33,929 nucleotides of DNA. Source: CADEFF01 sp964569315. GTDB lineage: Bacteria; Pseudomonadota; Alphaproteobacteria; Dongiales; Dongiaceae. This document shows positions 15,145 to 23,620 of this stretch, one piece after another (within the stretch, counting starts at the first letter, position 1; every line of letters starts with the position of its first letter). The notes beneath the pieces are model-generated. The model did not search any database and was not told the origin of the DNA. It was given only the letters and a program-made list of their open reading frames with translations. The position numbers and the translations under genes were made by a program. The DNA lies in the NCBI GenBank assembly GCA_964569315.1, contig CAZMUZ010000029.1, positions 1 through 33,929 of the forward strand, written 5' to 3'.

Positions 15145-16617
15145 ATGACCGGTCCTTCCTCGCCGCCGATCCCGATCGAGCGATTCCGCCAGGCCCGCCT
15201 GCTCGTGGTCGGCGACGTCATGCTCGATCGCTATGTCTATGGCGCGGTCGAGCGCATGTCGCCCGAAGCCCCGGTGCCGGTGCTGCGGATTGATCGCGAG
15301 CGATCCATGGCGGGCGGTGCCGCGAACGTCGCCCGCAACATCTCGGCGCTCGGCGGGCGCGCCATGCTGATCGGGCTCGTCGGGGAGGATGAGGCGGGTG
15401 CCGCCTTGAAGCGCGCCATCGCCACGGATGCGAGCATCGAGGCGCTGCTGGTTCCCGACGCGACGCGGCCCACCACGGTCAAGACACGCTATGTCGCGGC
15501 AGGTCAGCAATTGCTGCGGGCGGATGAGGAGGTCGCGCGGGCGGTCGATGCGGAGCGGGAGAAGGCGATTCTCGCCCAGGTCGAGAAGGCGCTGCCGAAG
15601 GCCGATTTCGTCGTGGTATCGGACTATGCGAAAGGCACGCTCACCGATGGCGTGCTGCAGGGCGTGATCGCGCGCGCGCACGCCGTCGGCAAAGGCGTGA
15701 TCGCGGATCCGAAGAGCCGCAATTTCGGCCGCTATCGCGGCGTCGATCTGCTGACCCCGAACCGCCTCGAGGCGGCACAGGGCACGGGCCTCCCCGTCGG
15801 CAACGATGCGGAGGCGACGATCGCAGCCGAGAGGATCATGCAGGATGCGGCGATTCCGGCCGTGCTCATCACACGCGGCGATCAGGGCATGACATTGGCG
15901 CAGAAGGGCGGCGCCCCGGTCCACCTTCCGGCCGAGGCGCGCGAGGTGTTCGACGTTTCGGGCGCCGGCGACACCGTGCTCGCGACCTTGGGCCTCGGCC
16001 TTGCCGCCGGGCTGTCGATGGGGGACGCGGCGGCGCTCGCCAATCTCGCGGCCGGCATCGTCGTCGGCAAGGCGGGCACGGCGCAGGTCTATCCCGCCGA
16101 TCTGATCGGCGTGCTGCATGCCCGCGCCGTCGATCAATCGAGCGACGCGAAGATCGTCGGCCTCGGCGACGCGCTGGAGCGGATCGATGTCTGGCGGCAG
16201 AAGGGCGATCGGATCGGGTTCACCAATGGCTGCTTCGACCTCGTTCATCCCGGCCATGTCGCGCTCCTCGGGGCGGCGCGCGCCGGCTGCGATCGGCTGG
16301 TGGTCGGCCTCAACACCGATGCCTCGGTGAAGCGCCTCAAGGGCCCCGAGCGGCCGATGCAGAACGAGCAGGTGCGCGCCATCGTGCTGGCGGCGCTTTC
16401 GGCCGTCGATCTCGTGGTGCTGTTCGACGAGGAGACGCCGGAGAAGCTGATCGAGGCGATCCGGCCGGACATTCTGGTGAAGGGTGCGGACTACAAGATC
16501 GAGCAGGTGGTCGGCGCCGGCTTCGTCCAGGGCTATGGCGGCAAGATCCTGCTGGTCGATCTCAAGCCCGGCCACAGCACGACGGACACCATCCGCCGCA
16601 TCGGGCGGGTGCCATGA
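15145..16617 (+). CDS. hldE: Bifunctional heptose 7-phosphate kinase / heptose 1-phosphate adenylyltransferase HldE
   Basis: A 490-residue fusion of two enzymes. Residues 1 to about 315 are a PfkB-type kinase (GDVMLDRYVYGAVERMSPEAP near the N-terminus, GGAANVARNISALGG, and the signature DVSGAGDTVLATL near 270) that makes heptose 1,7-bisphosphate. From about 345 a nucleotidyltransferase domain follows with FTNGCFDLVHPGHVALL, its HPGH around 368-371, and KGPERPMQNEQVRA, which transfers AMP to heptose 1-phosphate. Length and domain order match E. coli HldE (477). The stop overlaps the hldD start as ATGA. Confidence 0.96.
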   Translation: MTGPSSPPIPIERFRQARLLVVGDVMLDRYVYGAVERMSPEAPVPVLRIDRERSMAGGAANVARNISALGGRAMLIGLVGEDEAGAALKRAIATDASIEALLVPDATRPTTVKTRYVAAGQQLLRADEEVARAVDAEREKAILAQVEKALPKADFVVVSDYAKGTLTDGVLQGVIARAHAVGKGVIADPKSRNFGRYRGVDLLTPNRLEAAQGTGLPVGNDAEATIAAERIMQDAAIPAVLITRGDQGMTLAQKGGAPVHLPAEAREVFDVSGAGDTVLATLGLGLAAGLSMGDAAALANLAAGIVVGKAGTAQVYPADLIGVLHARAVDQSSDAKIVGLGDALERIDVWRQKGDRIGFTNGCFDLVHPGHVALLGAARAGCDRLVVGLNTDASVKRLKGPERPMQNEQVRAIVLAALSAVDLVVLFDEETPEKLIEAIRPDILVKGADYKIEQVVGAGFVQGYGGKILLVDLKPGHSTTDTIRRIGRVP

Positions 16618-17606
16618 TCCTGGTGACGGGTGGCGCCGGGTTCATCGGCTCCAATCTGGTAGCGGCGCTGAACGATCGCGGCGACGCTGTCGCGGTCTGC
16701 GACCGGCTGGGTCAGAGCGAGAAATGGCGCAATCTTGCGAAACGCGAGGTGATGGACGTCGTGCCGCCGGAATCCTGCCTCGACTGGCTGGACCGGCACA
16801 AATCGGCGGTGCGGGGCGTGGTGCATCTGGGCGCCATCACCGACACGACGGCACGCGACGCCGACGCCATCATCAAGGCCAACCTGCATGCCTCCGTTGC
16901 GCTCTGGGAGTGGTGCGCGGCGCACCGGCGGTTCTTCCTCTACGCGTCGTCTGCGGCGACCTATGGCAGCGGCGCCGCCGGCTTCGAGGACGGCTCCGAC
17001 CCGGCGGCGCTTGCGGGCCTGCGCCCGCTCAATCTCTATGGCTGGAGCAAGCATCTTTTCGACCGCCGCGTGGCGCGCGTCGTGGCGTCCGGCGGTCCCG
17101 TCCCTTCGAAATGGGCGGGCCTCAAGTTCTTCAACGTCTATGGCCCGAACGAGTATCACAAGGCGGCGATGCAGAGCCTGGTGGCGAAGAACCATGCATC
17201 GGTCGCGGCGGGCGGAAAGATGCCGCTCTTCCGGTCGTCGGACCCCGATTTCTCGGACGGCGGGCAGGAGCGCGATTTCGTCTATGTGCGCGATTGCGTC
17301 GCGGTCCTGCTCTGGCTTATCGACAACGATGCGCCGAGCGACATCTACAATCTCGGAACGGGCAAGGCGCGCAGCTTTCTCGACCTGGCCCATGCGCTTC
17401 TCCGCGCCGTCGGCCGCAAGCCTGCCGTCGAGGCCATCGACTTCATCGACATGCCGGATGCCTTGCGCGGCGCCTATCAGAACCATACCGAGGCGCGGAT
17501 CGATCGGTTGCGCCGTGCGGGCTACGAGAGCGCCTTCGCGACGCTCGAGGAAGGCGTTGCCGACTATGTGGAGCGCTTTCTCGCCCGCGACGATCCCTAT
17601 CGGTGA
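16614..17606 (+). CDS. hldD: ADP-L-glycero-D-manno-heptose 6-epimerase HldD
   Basis: A 330-residue NADP-dependent epimerase of the extended SDR class that inverts C6 of ADP-D-glycero-D-manno-heptose. The Rossmann motif GGAGFIG is at 6-12, HLGAITDTTARD at 71-82 and the catalytic pair Tyr142/Lys146 in NLYGWSKHLFD. KFFNVYGPNEYHK and the C-terminal FIDMPDALRGAYQNHTEA are characteristic of HldD. It overlaps hldE by four bases (ATGA) and is followed after 76 bases by waaC. Confidence 0.96.
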   Translation: MILVTGGAGFIGSNLVAALNDRGDAVAVCDRLGQSEKWRNLAKREVMDVVPPESCLDWLDRHKSAVRGVVHLGAITDTTARDADAIIKANLHASVALWEWCAAHRRFFLYASSAATYGSGAAGFEDGSDPAALAGLRPLNLYGWSKHLFDRRVARVVASGGPVPSKWAGLKFFNVYGPNEYHKAAMQSLVAKNHASVAAGGKMPLFRSSDPDFSDGGQERDFVYVRDCVAVLLWLIDNDAPSDIYNLGTGKARSFLDLAHALLRAVGRKPAVEAIDFIDMPDALRGAYQNHTEARIDRLRRAGYESAFATLEEGVADYVERFLARDDPYR

Positions 17607-17682
17607 CGACCGCCGCGCCATCCGTCTTGCAGCTCCGCGACGCGTTGCGCGCCGGGGCGGGAGTCGCCAGCGGAGCGCCGGG

Positions 17683-18693
17683 ATGAGGCTGCTGCTCGTC
17701 AAGACCTCCTCGATGGGCGACGTGCTTTGCGCGATGCCGGCGCTTGCCGATGCGGCGCGCGCCTTGCCGCAACTCGAGACGGACTGGGTCGTGGAGGAAG
17801 GCTTCGCCGATCTGCCGGCGATGCATCGCGCGGTCGATCGCGTCATTCCCGTGGCGCTGCGACGGTGGCGGCATCGCCCGGGCGAAGCGCTCGGCGAGCT
17901 TCCGGCCTTTCTCCGCGCCTTGCGCGCGCGGCGCTACGACCGGATTCTGGATTCGCAGGGCCTGCTGAAAAGCGCCGGCATCGTGCTTGCCGCCCGCGGC
18001 CCGGCCGCCGGCTTCGACCGCCGCTCGGCGCGCGAGCCGGGCGCCGCGCTCGCCTATCGGCATCGCCATGCCGTGCCGCGGGAGCGGCATGCGATCGAAC
18101 GGCAGCGCGCGCTCTTTGCCGCGGCCCTCGGCTATGCCTGCCCCGCGACGCCGCCGGACTACGGCCTTCTGCCGCCGCCACCGCCCTTGCCGCAGCCCTA
18201 TCTCGTCTTCGCGGTCGAGACGAGCTGGCCCTCGAAGCGCTGGCCCGCGGCCTATTGGCGGCAGCTCATCGAGACGGCGGCCAGCCAGGGTGCGGCGATC
18301 TATCTGCCCTGGCTGGACGAGGCCCAGCGCGAGCGGCTCCAGCCCCTGACCGCCGGCCTTCCGACCGTCCGGCTTCATCCCACACCCGACGGCAAGGCGC
18401 TGGCGGCGCTCATCGGCGGTGCCCGGGCGCTCGTTGCGCCGGATACGGGCGCCGCGCATCTCGCCGCCGCCTGCGGCGTGCCGGCCATCGTCCTCTATGG
18501 CTCGACCTCGCCCGACCGCACCGGGACGGTCGGGCCCGGGCAGGTTCATCTGCGCGCGGACTTCGCCTGCTCGCCCTGTTTCGGCCGCGACTGCACCTAT
18601 CGCGGCCCCGCGACCGTCACGCCGGGCTGCTATGGCACCCTGCCGCCCGCGCGCGTCTGGGCCGCCTTGCAGCCCTTGCTGGCGAATCGCTAG
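17683..18693 (+). CDS. waaC: Lipopolysaccharide heptosyltransferase I (GT9 family)
   Basis: A 336-residue inner-membrane-associated glycosyltransferase that adds the first heptose to Kdo2-lipid A. The start MRLLLVKTSSMGDVLCAMPAL and the segment DWVVEEGFADLPAMHRAVDRVIPVALRRWR match WaaC closely. DSQGLLKSAGIV and the nucleotide-sugar site DTGAAHLAAACGVP (from 254) follow. The C-terminal ACSPCFGRDCTY...GCYG cysteine cluster is seen in many GT9 members. An upstream GGGATG gives little ribosome-site information; the ATG at 17683 is set by homology. It lies in the heptose operon, 11 bases before the acyltransferase gene. Confidence 0.93.
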   Translation: MRLLLVKTSSMGDVLCAMPALADAARALPQLETDWVVEEGFADLPAMHRAVDRVIPVALRRWRHRPGEALGELPAFLRALRARRYDRILDSQGLLKSAGIVLAARGPAAGFDRRSAREPGAALAYRHRHAVPRERHAIERQRALFAAALGYACPATPPDYGLLPPPPPLPQPYLVFAVETSWPSKRWPAAYWRQLIETAASQGAAIYLPWLDEAQRERLQPLTAGLPTVRLHPTPDGKALAALIGGARALVAPDTGAAHLAAACGVPAIVLYGSTSPDRTGTVGPGQVHLRADFACSPCFGRDCTYRGPATVTPGCYGTLPPARVWAALQPLLANR

Positions 18694-18704
18694 GGGCGGG
18701 CGCC

Positions 18705-19616
18705 ATGCGACCTCGGCAATCCTTCTGGGTGCGGATCCGTCATGTCTTCGAGCTGATCGCGGTCATGGCCTTCGTCATGCCGATGCGGCTCCTGCCGATC
18801 GACTGGGCCTCGGGGTTCGGCGGCGCGCTCGGCCGCTGTCTCGGGCCCCGCCTGCCGGTGAGCCGCGTGGCGCGCGAGAACCTCCGTCATGCCTATCCCG
18901 AAAAATCCGACGCCGAGATCGAGGCGATCCTGTGCGGCGTCTGGGACAATCTCGGGCGTTGCCTCTGCGAATATCCGCATCTGCCGAATATCTGGGACGT
19001 CGATGAAGACGGCCGGGGCGGGGGCGGCCGGATCGATCCTGCCGGCGCGGCGGAATTCGCCGCGCTCCGCGAGTCCGGGAAGCCGGTCATCATCTTCGGC
19101 GCCCATATCGCCAACTGGGAGCTGCTGCCGATCGCGCCGGCGCGTCACGGCATGCCCGTCACCGTCCTGTTCCGCCCGCCCAACAATCCGATGGTCGCCG
19201 CCCTGCTCCAGCGGATCCGCGAGGCCGCCATGGGCGACATGATCTCGACCGGCGTCCATACGGCGATCGCCGCCGTCGAGGTGCTGGATCGCGGCGGCAG
19301 GCTCGGCCTGCTGGTCGATCAGCATGCCCTGCTCGGCGTGCCGGTGCCGTTCTTCGGCCGGCCGGCGAAAGTCTCGGCGCTGCTCGGCAAGCTTGCGCGG
19401 CGCTACGGGTGCGAGGTGCGCGGTTCCTGGATCGAACGGCTCGACGGCGCGCGGTTCCGCATCAACCTGACGCCCCCGATCGCGCTGCCGCCCTTCACCG
19501 ACAACGCCGCCGCCGATGCGACCGCGATCATGGCCAAGGTGACCTCCGTCGTGGAAGAATGGGTGCGCGCCCGGCCCGAGCAATGGTTGTGGATCCACCG
19601 GCGATGGCGGCAATGA
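18705..19616 (+). CDS. lpxL: Lipid A lauroyl-type acyltransferase (LpxL/HtrB family)
   Basis: A 303-residue inner-membrane acyltransferase. An N-terminal membrane anchor (about 14-30) precedes the HX4E catalytic motif His134-IANW-Glu139 in FGAHIANWELLP. FRPPNNPMVAALLQRIRE and LLVDQHALLGVPVPFFG are the usual acceptor and substrate-pocket blocks of lipid A late acyltransferases. It transfers a secondary acyl chain from acyl-ACP to a lipid A precursor. Which chain it carries is unknown, and closely related lysophospholipid acyltransferases cannot be fully excluded, but the surrounding LPS genes favour lipid A. AGGGGCGG lies upstream of the ATG. The stop overlaps the gmhB start as ATGA. Confidence 0.87.
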   Translation: MRPRQSFWVRIRHVFELIAVMAFVMPMRLLPIDWASGFGGALGRCLGPRLPVSRVARENLRHAYPEKSDAEIEAILCGVWDNLGRCLCEYPHLPNIWDVDEDGRGGGGRIDPAGAAEFAALRESGKPVIIFGAHIANWELLPIAPARHGMPVTVLFRPPNNPMVAALLQRIREAAMGDMISTGVHTAIAAVEVLDRGGRLGLLVDQHALLGVPVPFFGRPAKVSALLGKLARRYGCEVRGSWIERLDGARFRINLTPPIALPPFTDNAAADATAIMAKVTSVVEEWVRARPEQWLWIHRRWRQ

Positions 19617-20221
19617 CCGGCGAGAAGCTGCATCTGACGACCGACGGCAACTGGTTCGAGCTGCGCGCGCCGTCCCTGGGCGGGAAACGGAGCCCGGCCG
19701 TTTTCCTCGATCGCGACGGAATCCTGATCGAGGACAAGGGCTATATCGGCAAAGCGGAGGATGTCGCGCTTTGCGAAGGCGCCTGCGAGCTGCTCGACGC
19801 CGTCGCGGCCCGCGGCTGGCGGGCCATCATCGTCACCAATCAGTCCGGCATCGGGCGCGGCTATTATGGCTGGCCGGAATTCGCCAGGGTGCAGGCCGCG
19901 ATGTTCGATCGGCTCGGTGCCGCCGGCGCCGTCATCGAGGCGGTCCTGGCCTGTCCTTACTTCCCGGATCACCCCTGGCGCAAGCCGGCGCCGGGCATGA
20001 TCGTGGCGGCGGGAAAGCGGCTGCCGATCGACCGCGCGCGATCCTGGATGATCGGCGACAAGGATACGGACATCGTCTGCGCCTCGGCGGCGCGCCTCGC
20101 CGGGGGGATTCTGGTGCGGCGGGCGGAGGAGGGGGCGCCGGCGAAGCTTCGCCGGTCGTTCCGCGCGCTCGCCGTCGCCTCGGTGCCGGAGGCGATAGCG
20201 CTTCTCGGCACGCTCCCCTGA
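19613..20221 (+). CDS. gmhB: D-glycero-D-manno-heptose 1,7-bisphosphate phosphatase GmhB
   Basis: A 202-residue HAD phosphatase that removes the C7 phosphate between the two HldE reactions. The nucleophile loop is FLDRDG (Asp33, Asp35), motif II is VTNQSGIGRGYY (74-85), and motif III/IV is RKPAPGM then WMIGDKDTDI. Two things are unusual. A ~27-residue N-terminal extension (LTTDGNWFELRAP) precedes the usual start. The zinc loop, C-x-H...C-x-C in E. coli GmhB, is shortened to CPYFPDHPWRKP with only Cys114 left. ATG 19613 is favoured by the ATGA overlap with lpxL; ATG 19604 would add three residues. Context in the heptose operon supports the assignment over histidinol phosphatase. Confidence 0.9.
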   Translation: MTGEKLHLTTDGNWFELRAPSLGGKRSPAVFLDRDGILIEDKGYIGKAEDVALCEGACELLDAVAARGWRAIIVTNQSGIGRGYYGWPEFARVQAAMFDRLGAAGAVIEAVLACPYFPDHPWRKPAPGMIVAAGKRLPIDRARSWMIGDKDTDIVCASAARLAGGILVRRAEEGAPAKLRRSFRALAVASVPEAIALLGTLP

Positions 20222-20236
20222 GGCGGCAAGAGCGCG

Positions 20237-20713
20237 CTATCGAAGCGCCAGGATGAAGCAGGCGAGTGCTGCGAGCGAAGCCAGCGTGCGCAGGTGGTTC
20301 CAGCGCGTCCATTCGCGCACATAGCGCGGCCAGAAGCCGGCAGCCTCGGCGGCGCTGGCGGCCATGCCCGCGAGCCGCCGGTTGAGCGGCACGTTTCGAA
20401 CCATGGTCACCAGGATCGCCCCCAGCAGGTAGAGCAGGGCGCCGACGAGCCGATAGACCGTGCCGGGCTCGCCCCGTTGCAGGAGGGCGAGCATCGCGCC
20501 GGCCAGCGCGGTCGCGCCCGTTCCGAAGAAGACCGCGAAGAAAATCGGATTGAGCACGGCGACATTGATCGACTGCATGGCGGCGACGCCCCGGTCCGCC
20601 GGCAGCCGCTCGAGCGCCGTCATCACGAAGATCGAGAAGGCGAAGAACAGCCCGGCGATCAGCCCGGCGCCGAGCGCCGACAGGAATGCGAGGACGGAAA
20701 GGAGCGTCTCCAT
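20237..20713 (-). CDS. DUF1772 (anthrone oxygenase-like) membrane protein
   Basis: A 158-residue integral membrane protein with four predicted membrane segments (about 5-30, 50-78, 86-105 and 140-157). The family pattern is clear: GLIAGLFFAFSIFVMTALERLP, then GVAAMQSINVAVLNPIFFAVFFGT, and a later NVPLNRRL. Fungal relatives act as anthrone oxygenases, while bacterial members have no settled function. It begins seven bases after the stop of the amidohydrolase on the same strand, so the two form a likely operon. It is convergent with gmhB, from which it is separated by only 15 bases. Confidence 0.8.
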   Translation of the reverse strand: METLLSVLAFLSALGAGLIAGLFFAFSIFVMTALERLPADRGVAAMQSINVAVLNPIFFAVFFGTGATALAGAMLALLQRGEPGTVYRLVGALLYLLGAILVTMVRNVPLNRRLAGMAASAAEAAGFWPRYVREWTRWNHLRTLASLAALACFILALR

Positions 20714-20720
20714 GGCGGCG

Positions 20721-22352
20721 CTAGGCGGCGTATCCGATCTCGCCGCCGACGATCGTCATGGCTGTCTTCGTCTCCTTGATGGCCTCCGCCGGTCCGGCGA
20801 AGGGGTCGGTCGCGAGGATCGCGAAATCGGCGAGCTTGCCGGGCTCGATCGAGCCTTTGATATCCTCCTCGAAGCCCGCATGGGCCCCGAGCGTCGTATA
20901 GGCGTGCAGCGCCTCGGTCAGGGTGATCGCCTCCTCGAGGCCCATCGGCTTGCCGGTGTCGGTCCGGCGCGTCACGAGCGATCCCATGATCTCCCAGGGG
21001 TTGGTGCCGCAGACCGGCGCATCGGAATGGCCGGGCGCCGGGACGCCGGCATCGATGAGGGTGCGGTGCGGGAACATCCAGCGCATGGCGGCCTCGCCGC
21101 GATTGGCGATATAGGCGTCGCCGAGCGAGTACATGAAACCGGTCGCCGAGGAATCGATCACGCCGAGCTGCTTGATGCGCTCGAGGATCGGCGGGGTTAC
21201 GAAGCAGCAATGCTCGACCCGGCTGCGGTGGTCCGCCGCGGGCCGTGCCTTGAGCGCATGCTCGATCGCATCGAGCGCGAAATCGATGCCGCGGTCGCCG
21301 AGTCCTTCGACGCAGACCCGCAAACCCGCCGCATGAGCCCGCGCGACCTTGGGGAAAAGCTCCTCCGGCTCGTAGAGCAGCATGCCGCGATTGGGTACCG
21401 GCTCGCCCGGGACGGGCTTGCCGACATAGGGGTCGTAATAGGCGGCCGTGCGGCCGCTGGTGCTGCAATCGGGGCACCATTCGACGCCGATGATGCGGAT
21501 CCATTCGTCGCCGAATCCGGTGCGCACGCCGGCGTCGAGGTAGGATTCGACCAGCGCCTCGTCGCGCCCGTCGAGGATGACCCCGATGCGCATGGCGAGC
21601 TTCTTCGCCTCGCGCAGCCGCTGATAGGCCTCGATCGCCTTGCGGGCGGTGAGGGAGTTGTGCAGCGAGGTCACGCCATGCCGCAGATAGAGATCGAAGA
21701 CGCGCTGCAGGCCGGTTTCGTACTCCTCGACGCGGTAGGTTTCCTTGAAACGTTCCTCGAGGCTCCAGGCCGCCATCTCGCGCATCAGGCCGGTGAGCTT
21801 CCCGGTCGCGGGATCGCGGTCGAACTGCCCGTGCGGCGGGTTGTTCACGCCTTCCGGCACGTTCATCCGCTCCAGCATCTTCGAGTTCACGATCGCGATG
21901 TGATGGTCGGTGCGGTAGAGCCAGACCGGATGGCCGTTCGAAACGGTATCGAGCTGCGCGCGCGAGGGGTAGCCGCCGCATTTCTGGTCGTTATAGCCGA
22001 AACCGAGCAGGGGCTCGCCGGGCGGCAGGGCTGCGGTCTTCGCCTTGACGAGCGCCAGCGTCTCCTCGACCGATTTGACGGTGGGCCAGCCGACGTCGAT
22101 CCAGCGCAGCAGCGAAATCGCGTGACCGTCCGGATGGCAGTGAGAATCGATGATGCCGGGCACGACGCGCTTGCCGCCGAGGTCGATGCGCTCGGTGCGC
22201 GGTCCGGCAAGGTCCGCGAGGTCGGCATCGCTTCCTGTGGCGAGGATTCGGCCTTGCCAGACGGCGACGGAACGGACTTCGTTGTTGCCGGCATCGAGCG
22301 TGCTGATCCTGCCGTTCCGCAGGATCAGATCGGCCGTCATTGCTGGTGGCAT
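20721..22352 (-). CDS. YtcJ-like metal-dependent amidohydrolase
   Basis: A 543-residue amidohydrolase-superfamily enzyme of the YtcJ/Amidohydro_3 type. The N-terminal beta-sandwich (ADLILRNGRISTLDAGN) leads to the metal motif DSHCHPD (His71, His73) near residue 69-75. Further conserved blocks are YRTDHHIAIVNSK, SRVEHCCFVTPP and APGHSDAPVCGTNPWEIM, with a C-terminal PGKLADFAIL. Members hydrolyse amide bonds of unknown N-acyl or cyclic substrates. ATG 22352 is preferred, with GAGG eight bases upstream; ATG 22340 is also possible. It is co-directional with the DUF1772 gene. The substrate is not predictable. Confidence 0.88.
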   Translation of the reverse strand: MPPAMTADLILRNGRISTLDAGNNEVRSVAVWQGRILATGSDADLADLAGPRTERIDLGGKRVVPGIIDSHCHPDGHAISLLRWIDVGWPTVKSVEETLALVKAKTAALPPGEPLLGFGYNDQKCGGYPSRAQLDTVSNGHPVWLYRTDHHIAIVNSKMLERMNVPEGVNNPPHGQFDRDPATGKLTGLMREMAAWSLEERFKETYRVEEYETGLQRVFDLYLRHGVTSLHNSLTARKAIEAYQRLREAKKLAMRIGVILDGRDEALVESYLDAGVRTGFGDEWIRIIGVEWCPDCSTSGRTAAYYDPYVGKPVPGEPVPNRGMLLYEPEELFPKVARAHAAGLRVCVEGLGDRGIDFALDAIEHALKARPAADHRSRVEHCCFVTPPILERIKQLGVIDSSATGFMYSLGDAYIANRGEAAMRWMFPHRTLIDAGVPAPGHSDAPVCGTNPWEIMGSLVTRRTDTGKPMGLEEAITLTEALHAYTTLGAHAGFEEDIKGSIEPGKLADFAILATDPFAGPAEAIKETKTAMTIVGGEIGYAA

Positions 22353-22675
22353 GAAAGGACCTCGGCTCCCCTGTTGGGCGCCGGACTTTAGCATGAGCGA
22401 TCGCCCGGAAATCCAGCCCAGGAGCCACAAAAAGGCCACGCGCCAAGGAGGTCCGGATTCACCATGATCGTTTCAGCGCCGGCCGCGGACCCCCGCACGG
22501 CCGCCCCTGCCGGCGCACGCTGCGGCTCTTCCGAGGCCCTCGATCAATTGGGCCTGATCAAGGGTTTCGGACCGCAGCACCCACACGCCAACTCGGCCCT
22601 GTCCCTTCCCCGGGACAGGGCCGATCCTTTTGCGGCCGATGCTCCTTCCCGAAACGGGGCGCTTTGGCCGCGAAC
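22353..22675. other. Intergenic region with a strong Shine-Dalgarno and a hairpin
   Basis: A 323-base gap. On the plus strand a perfect AAGGAGGT at 22444-22451 precedes an ATG at 22464, whose open frame runs to 22679 and passes through a strong hairpin (22593-22624). The 71-residue translation (MIVSAPAADPRTAAPAG...) has no protein-like pattern. The left end should also hold the amidohydrolase promoter. Confidence 0.4.
22593..22624 (+). terminator. Strong hairpin, terminator-like
   Basis: A perfect 13-base stem (TCGGCCCTGTCCC with GGGACAGGGCCGA) closes a 6-base loop TTCCCC and is followed on the plus strand by TCCTTTTG. It lies 52 bases beyond the patatin gene stop, which is transcribed leftward, so it may end that transcript even though the T-tract is on the other strand. 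It may instead end an unidentified plus-strand RNA. Confidence 0.55.
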
Positions 22676-23620
22676 CTAGTTCCGTTCCGGCCGGAACACG
22701 GCGAGCGCGTCGGAAAGCTCGGGCAGGGCCCGGCTTGCCGCCGCCGCGCCCTCGGCGATCACCTCGTCCGCGCGGTCGAATTCCAGCAAGCCGATATGGC
22801 CGAGCCGCGGCGTGATCGCGACGTCGGGCGGTTCGCCGGCAAGCCGGCTCCGGGCGATCCGGTCCAACATGATGTTAAGCGACTGCACCATCACGCCGAA
22901 GAGGCTCGGCGTATCGGGGTCGCGGCCGAACACGCGCTCCGCGATTCCGCCGACCAGCCGCGTATGCCAGCCCCGATCGAGCTTGGGCAGTTCCTCCATC
23001 AGGTCGAAGCCGGCCGCTTTGGCGATGTTGGTTCCCGGCGCGCGGTTGCGGCCGATGATGTCGGAGTGGCAATTGACCGCGATCACGATATGCGCGCCGA
23101 GCGCCCGGCAAATCGAGACCGGCACGGGATTGACCAGCGCGCCGTCCACCAGCCAACGCTCCTCGAACTTCGCCGGCGCGAAGATGCCGGGAAGCGAGAT
23201 CGAGGCGCGCAGCGCCGCGACGAGATTGCCGCTGTTGATCCAGACCTCGTGGCCGGACACCAGGTCGGTCGCCACGCAGGTGAAGGGCGCCGGCAGCTTC
23301 TCGATGAGCTGATCGCCGAGATGGCGTTCCATCACGTCGGTGAGACGATGCCCGCCGATCATGCCGCCGCGGCGGAGCTGGAAATCGAGATAGGAGACGA
23401 TCCGCATCCGGTTGAGGTCGCGCGCCCATTCCTCGAGCACGTCGAGCTTGCCGGCGAGATGCATTCCACCGACCAGCGCGCCGATCGAGGTGCCGCAGAC
23501 GACGTCGGGCTTCACCCCGGCGGCGTCGAGCGCGCGCAGCACACCGATATGCGACCAGCCGCGAGCCGCACCGCTGCCGAGCGCAAGTCCTATGCGCGGG
23601 CGGTGCATCTTCGCGGCCAT
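22676..23620 (-). CDS. Patatin-like phospholipase (RssA family)
   Basis: A 314-residue serine hydrolase. The oxyanion segment GLALGSGAARGWSHIGVL (11-28) and the nucleophile elbow GTSIG with Ser45 (43-47) are both present. The catalytic dyad is completed by Asp159 in VDGALVNPVPV. Such enzymes release fatty acids from phospholipids or related esters; there is no signal peptide, so action is probably cytoplasmic or at the inner membrane face. Its ATG shares one base with the stop of the upstream DUF2927 gene (TGATG), implying coupled translation. No other lipid-related genes are adjacent. Confidence 0.9.
   Translation of the reverse strand: MAAKMHRPRIGLALGSGAARGWSHIGVLRALDAAGVKPDVVCGTSIGALVGGMHLAGKLDVLEEWARDLNRMRIVSYLDFQLRRGGMIGGHRLTDVMERHLGDQLIEKLPAPFTCVATDLVSGHEVWINSGNLVAALRASISLPGIFAPAKFEERWLVDGALVNPVPVSICRALGAHIVIAVNCHSDIIGRNRAPGTNIAKAAGFDLMEELPKLDRGWHTRLVGGIAERVFGRDPDTPSLFGVMVQSLNIMLDRIARSRLAGEPPDVAITPRLGHIGLLEFDRADEVIAEGAAAASRALPELSDALAVFRPERN

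Noticed and set aside
15082..16575. 497-codon minus-strand frame opposite hldE
   Set aside because: Composition is typical of a shadow frame (His/Arg/Asp-rich), and hldE is unambiguous in the other strand.
22464..22679. 71-codon plus-strand frame as a protein gene
   Set aside because: Despite the good Shine-Dalgarno, the translation has no protein-like pattern and runs through a strong hairpin. Recorded only as an observation.
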